In this document: piece after piece, positions 33,419 to 41,994 of the stretch | How the letters are laid out: each line of letters starts with the position of its first letter | How positions within the stretch are numbered: position 1 is the first letter of the stretch | Assembly: GCA_018268835.1 (NCBI GenBank) | Contig: JAFDVU010000004.1 | Span: forward strand, 23,859 to 87,858 | From: Acidobacteriota bacterium | GTDB lineage: Bacteria > Acidobacteriota > Terriglobia > Bryobacterales > Bryobacteraceae | Length of the DNA: 64,000 bases | Direction of reading: 5' to 3' | The notes under the pieces: model-generated | The model's database searches: none | What the model was told of the DNA's origin: nothing | The model's input: the letters and a program-made list of their open reading frames with translations, nothing else | Translations under genes and position numbers: made by a program

Positions 33419-34765
33419 ATGTCGAAGCTGACCCCCAATTGGCAGAAAACCAGCGTTTTGGAATCGGTGTTTGACCAGCTTTCCGACGCTTTAATTCTCT
33501 ACGATCCCGATTTCCGCATCACGGGAGTCAATCGCGCCGCAGAGAAGCTGTTCGGCATGACCAGCGACGCTCTGCTTGGCCGCCACTGCCAGGAAATCTT
33601 CAAATGCTCGGTCTGCGAGCCCAACTGCGGCATGCTGGTGGGGCTCAACCAGCCGCCGGCAACTCCGACCTCCACCGTACGGCTGCACACGGATAACGGT
33701 CTGGAGCGCCTGGTCATTATGAAGACCAGCCAGGTGTTCGACGATGAGGGGCAGGTGGCGGGTGTAGTGGCCACCATCAAGGACATCACCGAGGAAGCCG
33801 CCCCGCAGAAGCGGGAAGTCATCGCCGAATCGCCGCCGATGCGCGAGGTGATGAACTTCGTCCGCCGGGTTTCGGCCAGCGAGGCGACCACGATTCTGCT
33901 GGAAGGCGAGAACGGCACCGGTAAAGACCTGATCGCCAAGACCCTGCATTACCAGAGCCACCGGCAGGCGGAGCCGTTCATTGCCATCAACTGCGCCGCC
34001 ATTCCCGAGACCCTGCTCGAAAGCGAGCTGTTCGGCTACGAAAAGGGCGCCTTCACCGACGCGCGCGCGCAAAAGCGCGGCATTTTCGAATTGGCCGACA
34101 AGGGGACGCTATTCCTGGACGAAATCGGCGAGATTCCGCTGATGCTCCAGGCCAAACTTCTGCGCGTGCTGGAAGAACAGAGCTTCCGGCGCCTGGGCGG
34201 ACTCAAGGACATCAAACTCGACCTGCGAGTGATCGCCGCCACCAACAAGAATCTGCGCGAAGCCGTGAAGGAAGGCGCCTTCCGCCAGGACCTGTATTTC
34301 CGCCTCAACGTAATTCAGATCCTGATCCCGCCGCTGCGCGACCGCGCGGAGGACATCCTGCCGCTAGCGCGTTTCTTTGTGGAGCACTACAACCGCAAAT
34401 TCAAGCGCAATATCGAAGGGGTCAGCGACGGCGCGGGCAAACTCCTGATGCAGCACGACTGGCCCGGCAACGTGCGCGAACTGCGCAATGCCATCGAGCG
34501 CGCCATGATCCTGGAAGAGAGTGCGTACATCACCGCGGGGAGCATGCCGATCTCGATCAGCCGCCCCGACGGCAGCATGACGGCGGCGTCAGCCGCGGCG
34601 CCGGCGGAGATGCCCGGCGACGGGTTGTCGCTCGAAGACAACGAACGCTTCCTCCTGGTGAAGGCGCTCGAAAAGACAGACGGCAACCAGACACAGGCCG
34701 CGCGCCTGCTGCGCATCACGCGCGATACCCTGCGCTATAAGATGAAGAAGTTCAACCTGCGGTAA
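33419..34765 (+). CDS. Sigma-54-dependent transcription activator with Cys-containing PAS domain
   Basis: 448-residue enhancer-binding protein. An N-terminal PAS domain (about residues 12-125) holds C57, C63, C66 and C70 in HCQEIFKCSVCEPNC. The AAA+ domain has Walker A GENGTGKD (163-170), the sigma-54 contact loop GAFTDA (210-215) and LFLDEIGEI (Walker B). A Fis-type helix-turn-helix ends the protein (DGNQTQAARLLRITRDTLRYKMKK). No receiver domain is present. ATG 33419 is chosen; a TATACT is 15 nt upstream and there is no Shine-Dalgarno. It is divergent from the cytochrome genes carrying -24/-12 promoters, its likely targets. Confidence 0.93.
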   Translation: MSKLTPNWQKTSVLESVFDQLSDALILYDPDFRITGVNRAAEKLFGMTSDALLGRHCQEIFKCSVCEPNCGMLVGLNQPPATPTSTVRLHTDNGLERLVIMKTSQVFDDEGQVAGVVATIKDITEEAAPQKREVIAESPPMREVMNFVRRVSASEATTILLEGENGTGKDLIAKTLHYQSHRQAEPFIAINCAAIPETLLESELFGYEKGAFTDARAQKRGIFELADKGTLFLDEIGEIPLMLQAKLLRVLEEQSFRRLGGLKDIKLDLRVIAATNKNLREAVKEGAFRQDLYFRLNVIQILIPPLRDRAEDILPLARFFVEHYNRKFKRNIEGVSDGAGKLLMQHDWPGNVRELRNAIERAMILEESAYITAGSMPISISRPDGSMTAASAAAPAEMPGDGLSLEDNERFLLVKALEKTDGNQTQAARLLRITRDTLRYKMKKFNLR

Positions 34766-34813
34766 GCGGGTACTCAACACGCCTGACTTAGTAGTTTGTA
34801 GAGTAATTCCCGA

Positions 34814-34842
34814 TTGACAGTCCCTCCCTGTCCCCTCAGAAT
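34814..34842 (+). promoter_or_regulatory. Sigma-70 promoter with predicted leaderless start
   Basis: TTGACA (34814-34819), 17 bp, then CAGAAT (34837-34842), which matches four of six -10 positions; the GTG start at 34849 begins 6 nt later, where transcription would start. A leaderless GTG transcript is predicted. Confidence 0.55.
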
Positions 34843-34848
34843 GAACTC

Positions 34849-35577
34849 GTGACCGCTCTGAATCGCGTTGCACTGTTCTTTACCGGCGCCGTGCTTGCGT
34901 GGGCCGCGCCGAACCTTCAAGTCTCGGCTGTAAGTGCGAACGGGCGCATAGAGGTACGGCTGGCGAACGTTCATTCGGTTGCCGTCGATGCCTATGTCGT
35001 CCTGGCGCGGATCGACGAGGCCGGCCGGCATCAGTGGAAGCTCAAGGTGCACGACTCGCTGCTGGAACCCGCCGCCAGCCTCGCGCCCGGCGGCGGCGCG
35101 GTGCTCGGTTGGGATCTCGAACCGCCGGTAGATGCCTGGACCCTGCGTGCCGGAGTGCTGCACGCGGATGGCGTTTTCGCCGGCGACCCGGACCTGTCCG
35201 CAATGCTCGAGTCAGGGCGGGCGCGCAACCTGTCGGCTATCCCGGGGATTCAGGAGAGCCTGCGGCAAGCGGCCCGCGACTCCGCGAGCAGCGACGCTTT
35301 GCTGAGCGCAATTGCCGGGTGGCAGTCGGCGGCGATGCGAGATTCCGTAACCCGTGGAGCGCCGCCGGCCGGGACCCGGATCAGTCCGGCAGCGTTCCGC
35401 CAGGGATCCCGGGACTCGGCGATTCGAGGCGCCGGCGAACTCGCCCTCTACGGATGGCTGCGGGCCGCCGCCACCGCCGCAGCCTTACCGGATCGCAGTC
35501 CGCTCGATCTGGCGGAGCATCTCTCGGCGCGCCTGGATACGCTCGCGGCGGATCTGCGCGTGCGACAGAGGCGCTAA
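34849..35577 (+). CDS. Hypothetical exported protein
   Basis: 242-residue protein with a signal peptide (RVALFFTGAVLAWAAPNL), a beta-rich N-terminal half (VSANGRIEVRLANVHSVAVDAYVVLARID, WKLKVHDSLLEPAASL) and a helical Ala/Arg-rich C-terminal half. No family recognised. Starts at GTG 34849, just after a sigma-70 promoter. Its stop codon overlaps the stop of the gene on the opposite strand by 3 bases. Confidence 0.6.
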   Translation: MTALNRVALFFTGAVLAWAAPNLQVSAVSANGRIEVRLANVHSVAVDAYVVLARIDEAGRHQWKLKVHDSLLEPAASLAPGGGAVLGWDLEPPVDAWTLRAGVLHADGVFAGDPDLSAMLESGRARNLSAIPGIQESLRQAARDSASSDALLSAIAGWQSAAMRDSVTRGAPPAGTRISPAAFRQGSRDSAIRGAGELALYGWLRAAATAAALPDRSPLDLAEHLSARLDTLAADLRVRQRR

Positions 35578-37820
35578 TACCGGATCCGCGCTTCGACCAG
35601 GTCCTTGCCGCGCCAGGTGGATTCGGCCGAGAGGCCGCCCTGCGGGTCGAACACGCGCCAGGTCCAGGTGCCGTCCTTCGCCCAGTTTTTCTCCCACACC
35701 TTGCGGCCGGCACGGTTCCACCAGGTCTCCACGCCGACGCGGCGCCCGGCGGAGAAGGTCGCTTCCCACTGCTTACCGCCGTTGGGATAGTAGAACGTCT
35801 GCTTCCCTTCGAGTCGATAGCGTCCGTCGGCCGGCGAGACGCCGGCGCTCCACTCGGCCGTGCCTTCGCGGTACGACTTCACGTCGCGCACGGCGGTGTC
35901 GGACGGGATCTCCGGGCCGCCCTTTTCGAGCCACGCCTCATTGAGTTCGATTTGTAACTCCGCGGGTACGGTCTTCGAGGTTACGATTTCGATCAGCCCG
36001 TTGGGCGCCTGAGTCGCGGTGACGTAGCCGACGGTAGTGACGCTCGCCGGCAGGTCCCGCATCTTCCAGTTGTCGCCGTCATCGTCGCTCCAGGCGACAT
36101 ACGCGCCGGGGCGGCGCGGACCCGGCTTACTCGCATACTTATCGCCGACGAAAAAGAGCCGTCCCGAAGCCAGCCGGATGATACTCGGGCGCTGGCCGCT
36201 GTTCAGGGGAGGGAAGGGAGTCTTCGATTTCACCCAGCTGCGTCCGCCGTCGCGGCTCACTCCCTTGGGCATGAAGCCGTCGATGTTGGTGTTCTTGCCG
36301 CCGTAGCCGGCCAGCGCGCCGTCGCGCGCGATCACAAGCGTAGTGTGCCGCCCGAAGGTGCGTCCGCCGGTGTCGTACCACGTGCGGCCGTCGTCCTTCG
36401 ACGCGAAGACGGCGCTGGTGCTGCTCTTGCCGTCGGTGGGGATATAGATGGTGCCGTCGGCGGCGCGGACCACGCTGTTGATGGGCTGCGAGGTGTAATC
36501 GCCCACCTTGCCGGTGAGCGCGGCGGCGTGGATCGGGCTCCACGTGGCGCCGTTGTCGGCGGAGGTGAGGAACCAGAAGGGCGGCGAGCCCAGCATGCGC
36601 GGCGAGCCGAAGAAGAGCCAGAGTTTGCCGTGCTCGTTCCAGAAGACGGGCGCGGCGTCGGCGGCATCGGGGAAGTCGGGCCACGGTTCGGGCATGTCCC
36701 AATCCTCGGCGCCGTAGCGGAGGCGAGTGACCAGCACGGTCTGGTCGGGATCGTCTTCGTAGCGTTCGGTGTTGTAGTAAGCGGCCACCAGGTCGCCGTT
36801 GTTCAGCACCTGCACGGCGGAGTTGTGATAAGCGATGCCCATTCCGGGCGCGATGCCGATGCGCCAGCCCACTTCGCGCATGTCGCGGTCGCCGAGCTTT
36901 GGGAAAATTCGGCGCGTGTGATAGTAGGGTCTGGCGGGATCGGGACCCTGCTTAAGGTCCGGAGCCTGCTGCTTCACCGCGCTTTCGAAGAAGAGGGGTT
37001 CAACCGGCGTGGGCGCGGTCGCCGGCATCTCCGCCTGCACCACGCGGAACCCGATGTTCCCCTTCGGCGAGGAGAATGCGGGCGCCATCGCCGCGCGATT
37101 GGCGGAGCGCTCATAGTACGGTTGTTCGGCGGGCATATGCGCGCCGGTGCCGCCCGCCTTGGCGCCGCGATCGTCGAAGCCGCCGCCGCGGACCACGCGC
37201 GCCCATCCGCTCGCCGCGCCGACGGGATCGGTCTGCGCGCCGGCCGGATACGGTGCGTACCAGTCCGCGGTCCATTCCGCCACGCCGGAGTGCATGTTCA
37301 TCACGCCCCACTTGTTCGGCGTCCCCGGCGCGGGCGGCTTGCCGCCGGAGGAGAACGGAGTCCGCGTGCCGGCGCGCGCCGCATATTCCCATTCGGCTTC
37401 GGTGGGCAGGCGGTACGGCTTGCCCTCCTTCTTACTAAGCCACTGGCAGAAGGCGGCGGCGTCGTCCCAACTGACGCCCGCGGCGTACGGCGCGTAATAC
37501 GGATTGCCCTGGTAATCGGGCCGGAACTGGCGGAACTGCTCGATGGTCACTTCGGATGCGCCGATCGTGAACGGCCTGGTGATCGTGACTTTATGGACCG
37601 GGACCTCGTCGAAATCGCCCTGCCGGGACTGCCGGTCGTAGGACGAACCGCTGACCCCCATGATCAGCCACGCATCCAGCGGCGTGGAATCGACTCCCAT
37701 TTCGAAGGTGCCCGGCTCGATCCGCACCATCGCCATGCCGATCGAATTGGCGCCCCCGTCCGCCGCCCAAATCATTGCCGCCGCGACGCACAGCGCACCG
37801 GAGGCGATCCATCGTTTCAT
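35574..37820 (-). CDS. SUMF1-like / BNR-sialidase-like / MORN-like fusion protein
   Basis: 748-residue exported protein with three parts. Residues ~20-275 form a formylglycine-generating-enzyme-type (SUMF1) domain: MVRIEPGTFEMGVDSTP, GNPYYAPYAAGVSWDDAAAF, YRLPTEAEWEYAARAG, GGGFDDRGAKAGG and GNIGFRVVQAE. The active-site cysteines of true enzymes are absent (IGFRV, not GFRC), so it is probably not catalytic. Residues ~310-640 form a BNR/sialidase-like propeller with Asp-box-like SADNGATWSP, SKDDGRTWYD, SRDGGRSWVK and SDDDGDNWKM. The C-terminal ~90 residues have MORN-like strands (YYPNGGKQWEATFSAGRRVG). GGGAG lies 6 nt before the ATG. Function unknown. Confidence 0.75.
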   Translation of the reverse strand: MKRWIASGALCVAAAMIWAADGGANSIGMAMVRIEPGTFEMGVDSTPLDAWLIMGVSGSSYDRQSRQGDFDEVPVHKVTITRPFTIGASEVTIEQFRQFRPDYQGNPYYAPYAAGVSWDDAAAFCQWLSKKEGKPYRLPTEAEWEYAARAGTRTPFSSGGKPPAPGTPNKWGVMNMHSGVAEWTADWYAPYPAGAQTDPVGAASGWARVVRGGGFDDRGAKAGGTGAHMPAEQPYYERSANRAAMAPAFSSPKGNIGFRVVQAEMPATAPTPVEPLFFESAVKQQAPDLKQGPDPARPYYHTRRIFPKLGDRDMREVGWRIGIAPGMGIAYHNSAVQVLNNGDLVAAYYNTERYEDDPDQTVLVTRLRYGAEDWDMPEPWPDFPDAADAAPVFWNEHGKLWLFFGSPRMLGSPPFWFLTSADNGATWSPIHAAALTGKVGDYTSQPINSVVRAADGTIYIPTDGKSSTSAVFASKDDGRTWYDTGGRTFGRHTTLVIARDGALAGYGGKNTNIDGFMPKGVSRDGGRSWVKSKTPFPPLNSGQRPSIIRLASGRLFFVGDKYASKPGPRRPGAYVAWSDDDGDNWKMRDLPASVTTVGYVTATQAPNGLIEIVTSKTVPAELQIELNEAWLEKGGPEIPSDTAVRDVKSYREGTAEWSAGVSPADGRYRLEGKQTFYYPNGGKQWEATFSAGRRVGVETWWNRAGRKVWEKNWAKDGTWTWRVFDPQGGLSAESTWRGKDLVEARIRY

Positions 37821-38043
37821 GCCGTACTCCCGTTCCTTCGCCGTGAAAATACCAGGTTCCTCTGCCGGCGCCGCGCACGTTGACTACCGCGCCGCTCTCG
37901 AAGATCAGGATTCCCGTGAAAGCGCGCACACGCGCCTGGCTCGCGGGAATTGCCTTGCGCGAAACCACACGATAACAGGATTCGATGGCGCCGGCGGCGC
38001 TGCAAGCGCGGACACGCCGAGCCGGTGATACTATGGCGGTGAC

Positions 38044-39531
38044 ATGATGACCCGCCGCGATATACTCGCCGCCGCCGTCGCCGCGGCCCAGGGTGTCCGC
38101 CTGCGCGCGCAGGCCACCGGTCCCCGCACCGTCGAGCGCTGGGGCGTCTACGACGTGAATCTGAGTGGACCCACCGGCGGCAACCCGTTTGTGGACGTGC
38201 GCATCTCGGCCGAGTTCCGCCATGAGCACCGCACGGTGGAAGTGGATGGCTTCTACGACGGCAACGGCAGCTACAAGGTCCGCTTCTCGCCTGACATGGT
38301 AGGCGAGTGGAGTTACACCACGCGCAGCAACCGCCAGGAGTTGGCCGGGCATACCGGAACGTTCACCTGCTCCGCCGCCGCGAGCGGCAATCACGGACCC
38401 GTCTCCGTGCGCGACACCTCCCATTTCGGCTTTGCGGACGGCACGCCGTATGCGCCCTTCGGCACCACCTGCTACGCCTGGACGCACCAGCCCCCGGAAT
38501 TGCAGGACGAGACCCTCCGCACGCTGCGCACCGCGCCTTTCAACAAGATGCGCATGTGCATCTTCCCCAAGTGGTACGAGTACAATCGCGACGAACCGCG
38601 CCTGCAGCCCATCCTGGACCGCCCCGGCTTCACCCGCTACAACCCCGAATACTGGCGCAACCTGGAATTTCGCGTGCTACAGTTGCAGGCGCTCGGTATC
38701 GAAGCCGACCTCATCCTGTTCCACCCTTACGACCACTGGGGCTACGCGCTCATGGGCGCCGAAGCCGACGAGCGCTACCTGCGCTACACGGTGGCGCGGA
38801 TGGCCGCGTATCGCAACGTGTGGTGGAGCGTGGCCAACGAGTGGGACCTGGTCAAAGGCAAGATCAGGGCCGAGTGGGACCGCTACTTCGAAATCCTGCA
38901 GGAGGCCGACCCCTATAGTCGCCTGCGCAGCATCCATCACAGTCGTGTGATGTATGATCACGGCCGCTCCTGGGTCACCCATGCCAGCATTCAGGGCGAC
39001 CAGTTCGAGCGCACGCCGGAGTGGCGCGAAACCTGGCGCAAGCCGGTGGTCTTCGACGAGTGCAAGTACGAGGGCAACATTCCCAAGCGCTGGGGCGATA
39101 TCTCCGCGCAGGAAATGGCGCGCCGGTTCTGGCTGGGGACGGCCTACGGCGGATACGTGGGCCACGGCGAGACCTACCTGGACCCGCATGACATCCTCTG
39201 GTGGAGCAAGGGCGGGGTGCTCAAAGGCCAGAGCCCGGCGCGAATCGCGTTTCTGCGCAAGATCGTCGAAGCCGCGCCCCTGGCCCTGTCGCCGCTGACC
39301 AATCCTTATTACCCGGCGGTCGCGAGCGCCGGCGAGTACTACCTCTACTACACGGACTACCACCAGCCGGCGGAATTCACTCTGGAGCTGCCGGCGGGTA
39401 TACAATTCGCCGCTGACATTATTGACCCCTGGGAGATGACGATTACTCCGGCGGGCACTTACTCGGGTAAATTCACGATGAAGCTGCCCGGCCGGCCGTA
39501 CACCGCGGTCCGCTTCCGGAAGACCGCATGA
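38044..39531 (+). CDS. DUF5060 / TIM-barrel glycoside hydrolase (GH, Tat-exported)
   Basis: 495-residue protein. A twin-arginine start (MMTRRDILAAAVAA) is followed by a DUF5060 beta-sandwich (WGVYDVNLSGPTGGNPFVD, FYDGNGSYKVRFSPDMVGEW), then a barrel (TPYAPFGTTCYAW) with VANEWDL (N265-E266, acid/base) and VVFDECKYEG (E339, nucleophile), and a C-terminal beta domain (DUF5605-like). This is a retaining GH-A clan architecture. The stop of this gene overlaps the start of the next by 4 bp, which couples the two. The 223-bp gap upstream holds no recognisable gene. Substrate unknown. Confidence 0.8.
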   Translation: MMTRRDILAAAVAAAQGVRLRAQATGPRTVERWGVYDVNLSGPTGGNPFVDVRISAEFRHEHRTVEVDGFYDGNGSYKVRFSPDMVGEWSYTTRSNRQELAGHTGTFTCSAAASGNHGPVSVRDTSHFGFADGTPYAPFGTTCYAWTHQPPELQDETLRTLRTAPFNKMRMCIFPKWYEYNRDEPRLQPILDRPGFTRYNPEYWRNLEFRVLQLQALGIEADLILFHPYDHWGYALMGAEADERYLRYTVARMAAYRNVWWSVANEWDLVKGKIRAEWDRYFEILQEADPYSRLRSIHHSRVMYDHGRSWVTHASIQGDQFERTPEWRETWRKPVVFDECKYEGNIPKRWGDISAQEMARRFWLGTAYGGYVGHGETYLDPHDILWWSKGGVLKGQSPARIAFLRKIVEAAPLALSPLTNPYYPAVASAGEYYLYYTDYHQPAEFTLELPAGIQFAADIIDPWEMTITPAGTYSGKFTMKLPGRPYTAVRFRKTA

Positions 39532-41093
39532 AGCTTACTCTCGCGCTCGCGGCGCTGGCGTGGGCGGCGTTCTGCCGCGCGCAGGTGCTTGACCCCGAGG
39601 CCTTCCACCACTACGAGGGCGAGTTCTACCGCGACGATCCCGGCCACATCGCCGGTGCTATTCCGGACCGCGAAGCCTGGCAATGGATGAGCGCCAACAT
39701 CCCGCTGCTCTCCGTACCCGACAAGGAACTGGAGCGCATCTACTATTACCGCTGGTGGGCCTACCGCAAGCACATCGAATCCACGCCGGTGGGATACGTG
39801 ATCACCGAGTTCCTGCTGCCGGTGAAGCACTCCACGGATTACAACGCGATCAGTTGCGCGCTCGGTCTGCACATCGCCGAGGGGCGCTGGCTGCGCGATC
39901 CGCGCTATCTGAACGATTACATCGCGTTCTGGCTGCGCGGCGGCGAAAACGGCGGGTTGCAGCGCCACTATCACCAGTTCAGCAACTGGACCGCTTCCGC
40001 GCTCTACGACCGCTGGCTGGCCGACGGCGACACGCCGCGCCTCACCGCGCAACTCGACGCCCTGATCGCCGATTACCGCGCCTGGGATGCCGAGCGCCTC
40101 ACCCCCTCCGGACTTTACTGGCAGCGCGACGTGAGCGACGGCATGGAGAGTTCCATTTCCGGCGGACGCCGGGTGAAGAACCTGCGCCCTACGATTAACA
40201 GCTACCAGTACGGCAACGCCCGCGCGATCGCGGCCATCGCGGCGCTGGCCGGACGCACCGACGTGCGCGCCGAATACGAACGCAAGGCCGCGGAGCTACG
40301 CCGTCTCACCGAAGAGAAGTTGTGGAACCCCGCCGACGCGTTCTTCGAGACGGTACTGGAAAGCGGCGCCTTCGCGCCAGTGCGCGAACTGATCGGCTAT
40401 ACGCCCTGGGCCTTCGACCTGCCTGAAGCCGGCCGCGGCTACGAAGTTGCCTGGAAGCAGGTCACCGACTCCAAAGGCTTCTCCGCACCCTACGGGCTGA
40501 CCACCGCCGAACGGCGCAACCCCGCGTTCGTCATCGCGCGCACGGGCGACGATTGCCAGTGGAACGGGCCGGCGTGGCCCTTCGCCACCAGCGTCACCCT
40601 CACTGCCATGGCCAACCTGCTCAACCACTACCGGCAGGACGCAGTGAGTTCGCGCGATTACTTCGACACCCTGGAAACCTACGTCAAGAGCCAGCACCTC
40701 AAATTGCCCGACGGCCGGGTGATCCCGTGGGTGGACGAAAACCTCGATCCTCTCACCGGCACCTGGCTGGCGCGCGACCTCAAGATTCAGAGGCACAGCT
40801 TCTACGGTCGCGGCGACCACTATAACCACTCCTCGTTTGCGGATCTGGTGATTACCGGCCTGATCGGGCTGCGGCCGCGCGGGGACGATACCGTCGAAGT
40901 TCATCCCCTGGTGCCGGAAAATACCTGGGACTGGTTCTGCCTGGACTCGGTGCCGTATCACGGGAGGCTGCTCACGATCCTCTGGGACCGCACGGGCGAC
41001 CACTTCCATAAGGGCGCCGGCCTGCGCGTGTTTTCCGGCGGGCGAGAGATCGCCAGCCGCGCCGCGCTCGGTGGGGTAACGGGACGGTACTAA
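39528..41093 (+). CDS. Six-hairpin glycosidase, MGH1/GH63-like
   Basis: 521-residue exported enzyme with a signal peptide (LTLALAALAWAAFCRA). An (alpha/alpha)6 barrel follows: YYYRWWAYRKHI, EFLLPVKHSTDY, YWQRDVSDGMESSIS (candidate acid/base Asp in VSDGMESS), PTINSYQYGNARAI, CQWNGPAWPFATS (typical of trehalase/GH63/MGH1) and YYNHSSFADLVITGLIGLRP. No sugar specificity is assigned. The ATG overlaps the preceding DUF5060 gene's stop (ATGA), so the pair likely act on the same polysaccharide. Confidence 0.78.
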   Translation: MKLTLALAALAWAAFCRAQVLDPEAFHHYEGEFYRDDPGHIAGAIPDREAWQWMSANIPLLSVPDKELERIYYYRWWAYRKHIESTPVGYVITEFLLPVKHSTDYNAISCALGLHIAEGRWLRDPRYLNDYIAFWLRGGENGGLQRHYHQFSNWTASALYDRWLADGDTPRLTAQLDALIADYRAWDAERLTPSGLYWQRDVSDGMESSISGGRRVKNLRPTINSYQYGNARAIAAIAALAGRTDVRAEYERKAAELRRLTEEKLWNPADAFFETVLESGAFAPVRELIGYTPWAFDLPEAGRGYEVAWKQVTDSKGFSAPYGLTTAERRNPAFVIARTGDDCQWNGPAWPFATSVTLTAMANLLNHYRQDAVSSRDYFDTLETYVKSQHLKLPDGRVIPWVDENLDPLTGTWLARDLKIQRHSFYGRGDHYNHSSFADLVITGLIGLRPRGDDTVEVHPLVPENTWDWFCLDSVPYHGRLLTILWDRTGDHFHKGAGLRVFSGGREIASRAALGGVTGRY

Positions 41094-41128
41094 CGAAGGT
41101 TATGGCGGCCAAGTTGCCTGCTGCCTAG

Positions 41129-41157
41129 TTGATCGCGTAAACAACAAGGCCGACAAT
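41129..41157 (+). promoter_or_regulatory. Sigma-70 promoter of the ECF sigma gene (leaderless TTG predicted)
   Basis: TTGATC (41129-41134), 17 bp, GACAAT (41152-41157), then 6 nt to TTG 41164, the first codon of the ECF sigma gene. Spacing is exact but both hexamers are imperfect. Confidence 0.45.
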
Positions 41158-41163
41158 ACTCAC

Positions 41164-41736
41164 TTGGACGTCAAAGCAAAACTCGAAGCCGAGGTAGTGG
41201 CGCTGTACGAAGTGCACGCCTCCGAGCTTACGCGCTATGCCGCCGGGCTGGCGCACAGCGAAGACCTGGCCAGCGACGCCGTCCAGGAGACGTTTCTCCG
41301 TTACTTCGTCGAGCGGAGTTACGGACGGCTGGTCGAAAGTCCGCGTGCCTGGCTTTACCAGGTGCTGCGCCATTATCTCTTCGACCGCATGAATTCGGCT
41401 TCGGCTACGCGGGAGGTTGGTCATGACGACCTGTCCGGCTTATCCGACCCGGGGCATGGCCCGGAGGATCTCGTCCGCCGCTCCGAGATCGCCCGGGAAG
41501 TGGCATCCACACTGAGCGTGCGCGAGCGGGAGTGCCTGGGGCTCCGCTCGGAGGGCTTTGCCTACGGGGAGATCGCGGACATTCTGGGTCTGCGGATCGG
41601 CACTGTGGGTGCGCTCCTGGCTCGCGCTCACAAGAAAGTCCGGGACGCAGCCGCGAAAGCCGAAGCCCACGATGACCTGGTCGCCGGGGCGGTCCAGTAT
41701 CTCTTCCATGCGGGGGGAGCATGTCCGTCGACCTGA
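41164..41736 (+). CDS. ECF-type RNA polymerase sigma factor
   Basis: 190-residue sigma-70-family protein. Region 2 runs from ELTRYAAGLAHSEDLASDAVQETFLRYF to RAWLYQVLRHYLFDRMNS. Region 4 is TLSVRERECLGLRSEGFAYGEIADILGLRIGTVGALLARAHKKVRD, with the helix-turn-helix near residue 140. The start is uncertain: TTG 41164 fits the promoter. The downstream gene starts 16 nt before this stop and may encode a partner. The target regulon cannot be read from here. Confidence 0.85.
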   Translation: MDVKAKLEAEVVALYEVHASELTRYAAGLAHSEDLASDAVQETFLRYFVERSYGRLVESPRAWLYQVLRHYLFDRMNSASATREVGHDDLSGLSDPGHGPEDLVRRSEIAREVASTLSVRERECLGLRSEGFAYGEIADILGLRIGTVGALLARAHKKVRDAAAKAEAHDDLVAGAVQYLFHAGGACPST

Positions 41737-41990
41737 TTCTTTCAGAAATGCGCCGGTGGGATGCACGTCGCGCCAGCGACAGATCCGTGGACGAAGCCGT
41801 GCGCCGCCACATAACCGGTGCGATTCGCCCCTTCCTGGGGGATGGCGCCGTGAGCCGGATACTGCCGCCCGCGGCAGATTCCTCGCGCCTGCTCGCCGCC
41901 GCCGAGAATGGCCTGGCCACCTTCCTCGGTGCGAAGGCAGCGTACGCACTCGTGAACCGCGCCATGGATCGGGTGACTATGCGAAGCTGA
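41721..41990 (+). CDS. Small protein co-expressed with the ECF sigma factor
   Basis: 89-residue soluble protein (MSVDLILSEMRRWDARRASD...) with no membrane segment in the first half and a mildly hydrophobic helix near the end. GGGGGGAGC immediately precedes ATG 41721, which overlaps the sigma gene by 16 bp. Position and size suggest an anti-sigma-like or accessory protein, but it does not show a zinc HxxxCxxC motif. Unassigned. Confidence 0.6.
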   Translation: MSVDLILSEMRRWDARRASDRSVDEAVRRHITGAIRPFLGDGAVSRILPPAADSSRLLAAAENGLATFLGAKAAYALVNRAMDRVTMRS

Positions 41991-41994
41991 GAGG

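Noticed and set aside
35574..36600. True formylglycine-generating enzyme
   Set aside because: The catalytic cysteine pair is absent (IGFRV where GFRC is expected) and no sulfatase gene is nearby.
37821..38043. Possible gene fragment between the SUMF1 fusion and the DUF5060 gene
   Set aside because: An open frame exists on the minus strand but contains no motif or ribosome site; the gap more likely holds two divergent promoters.
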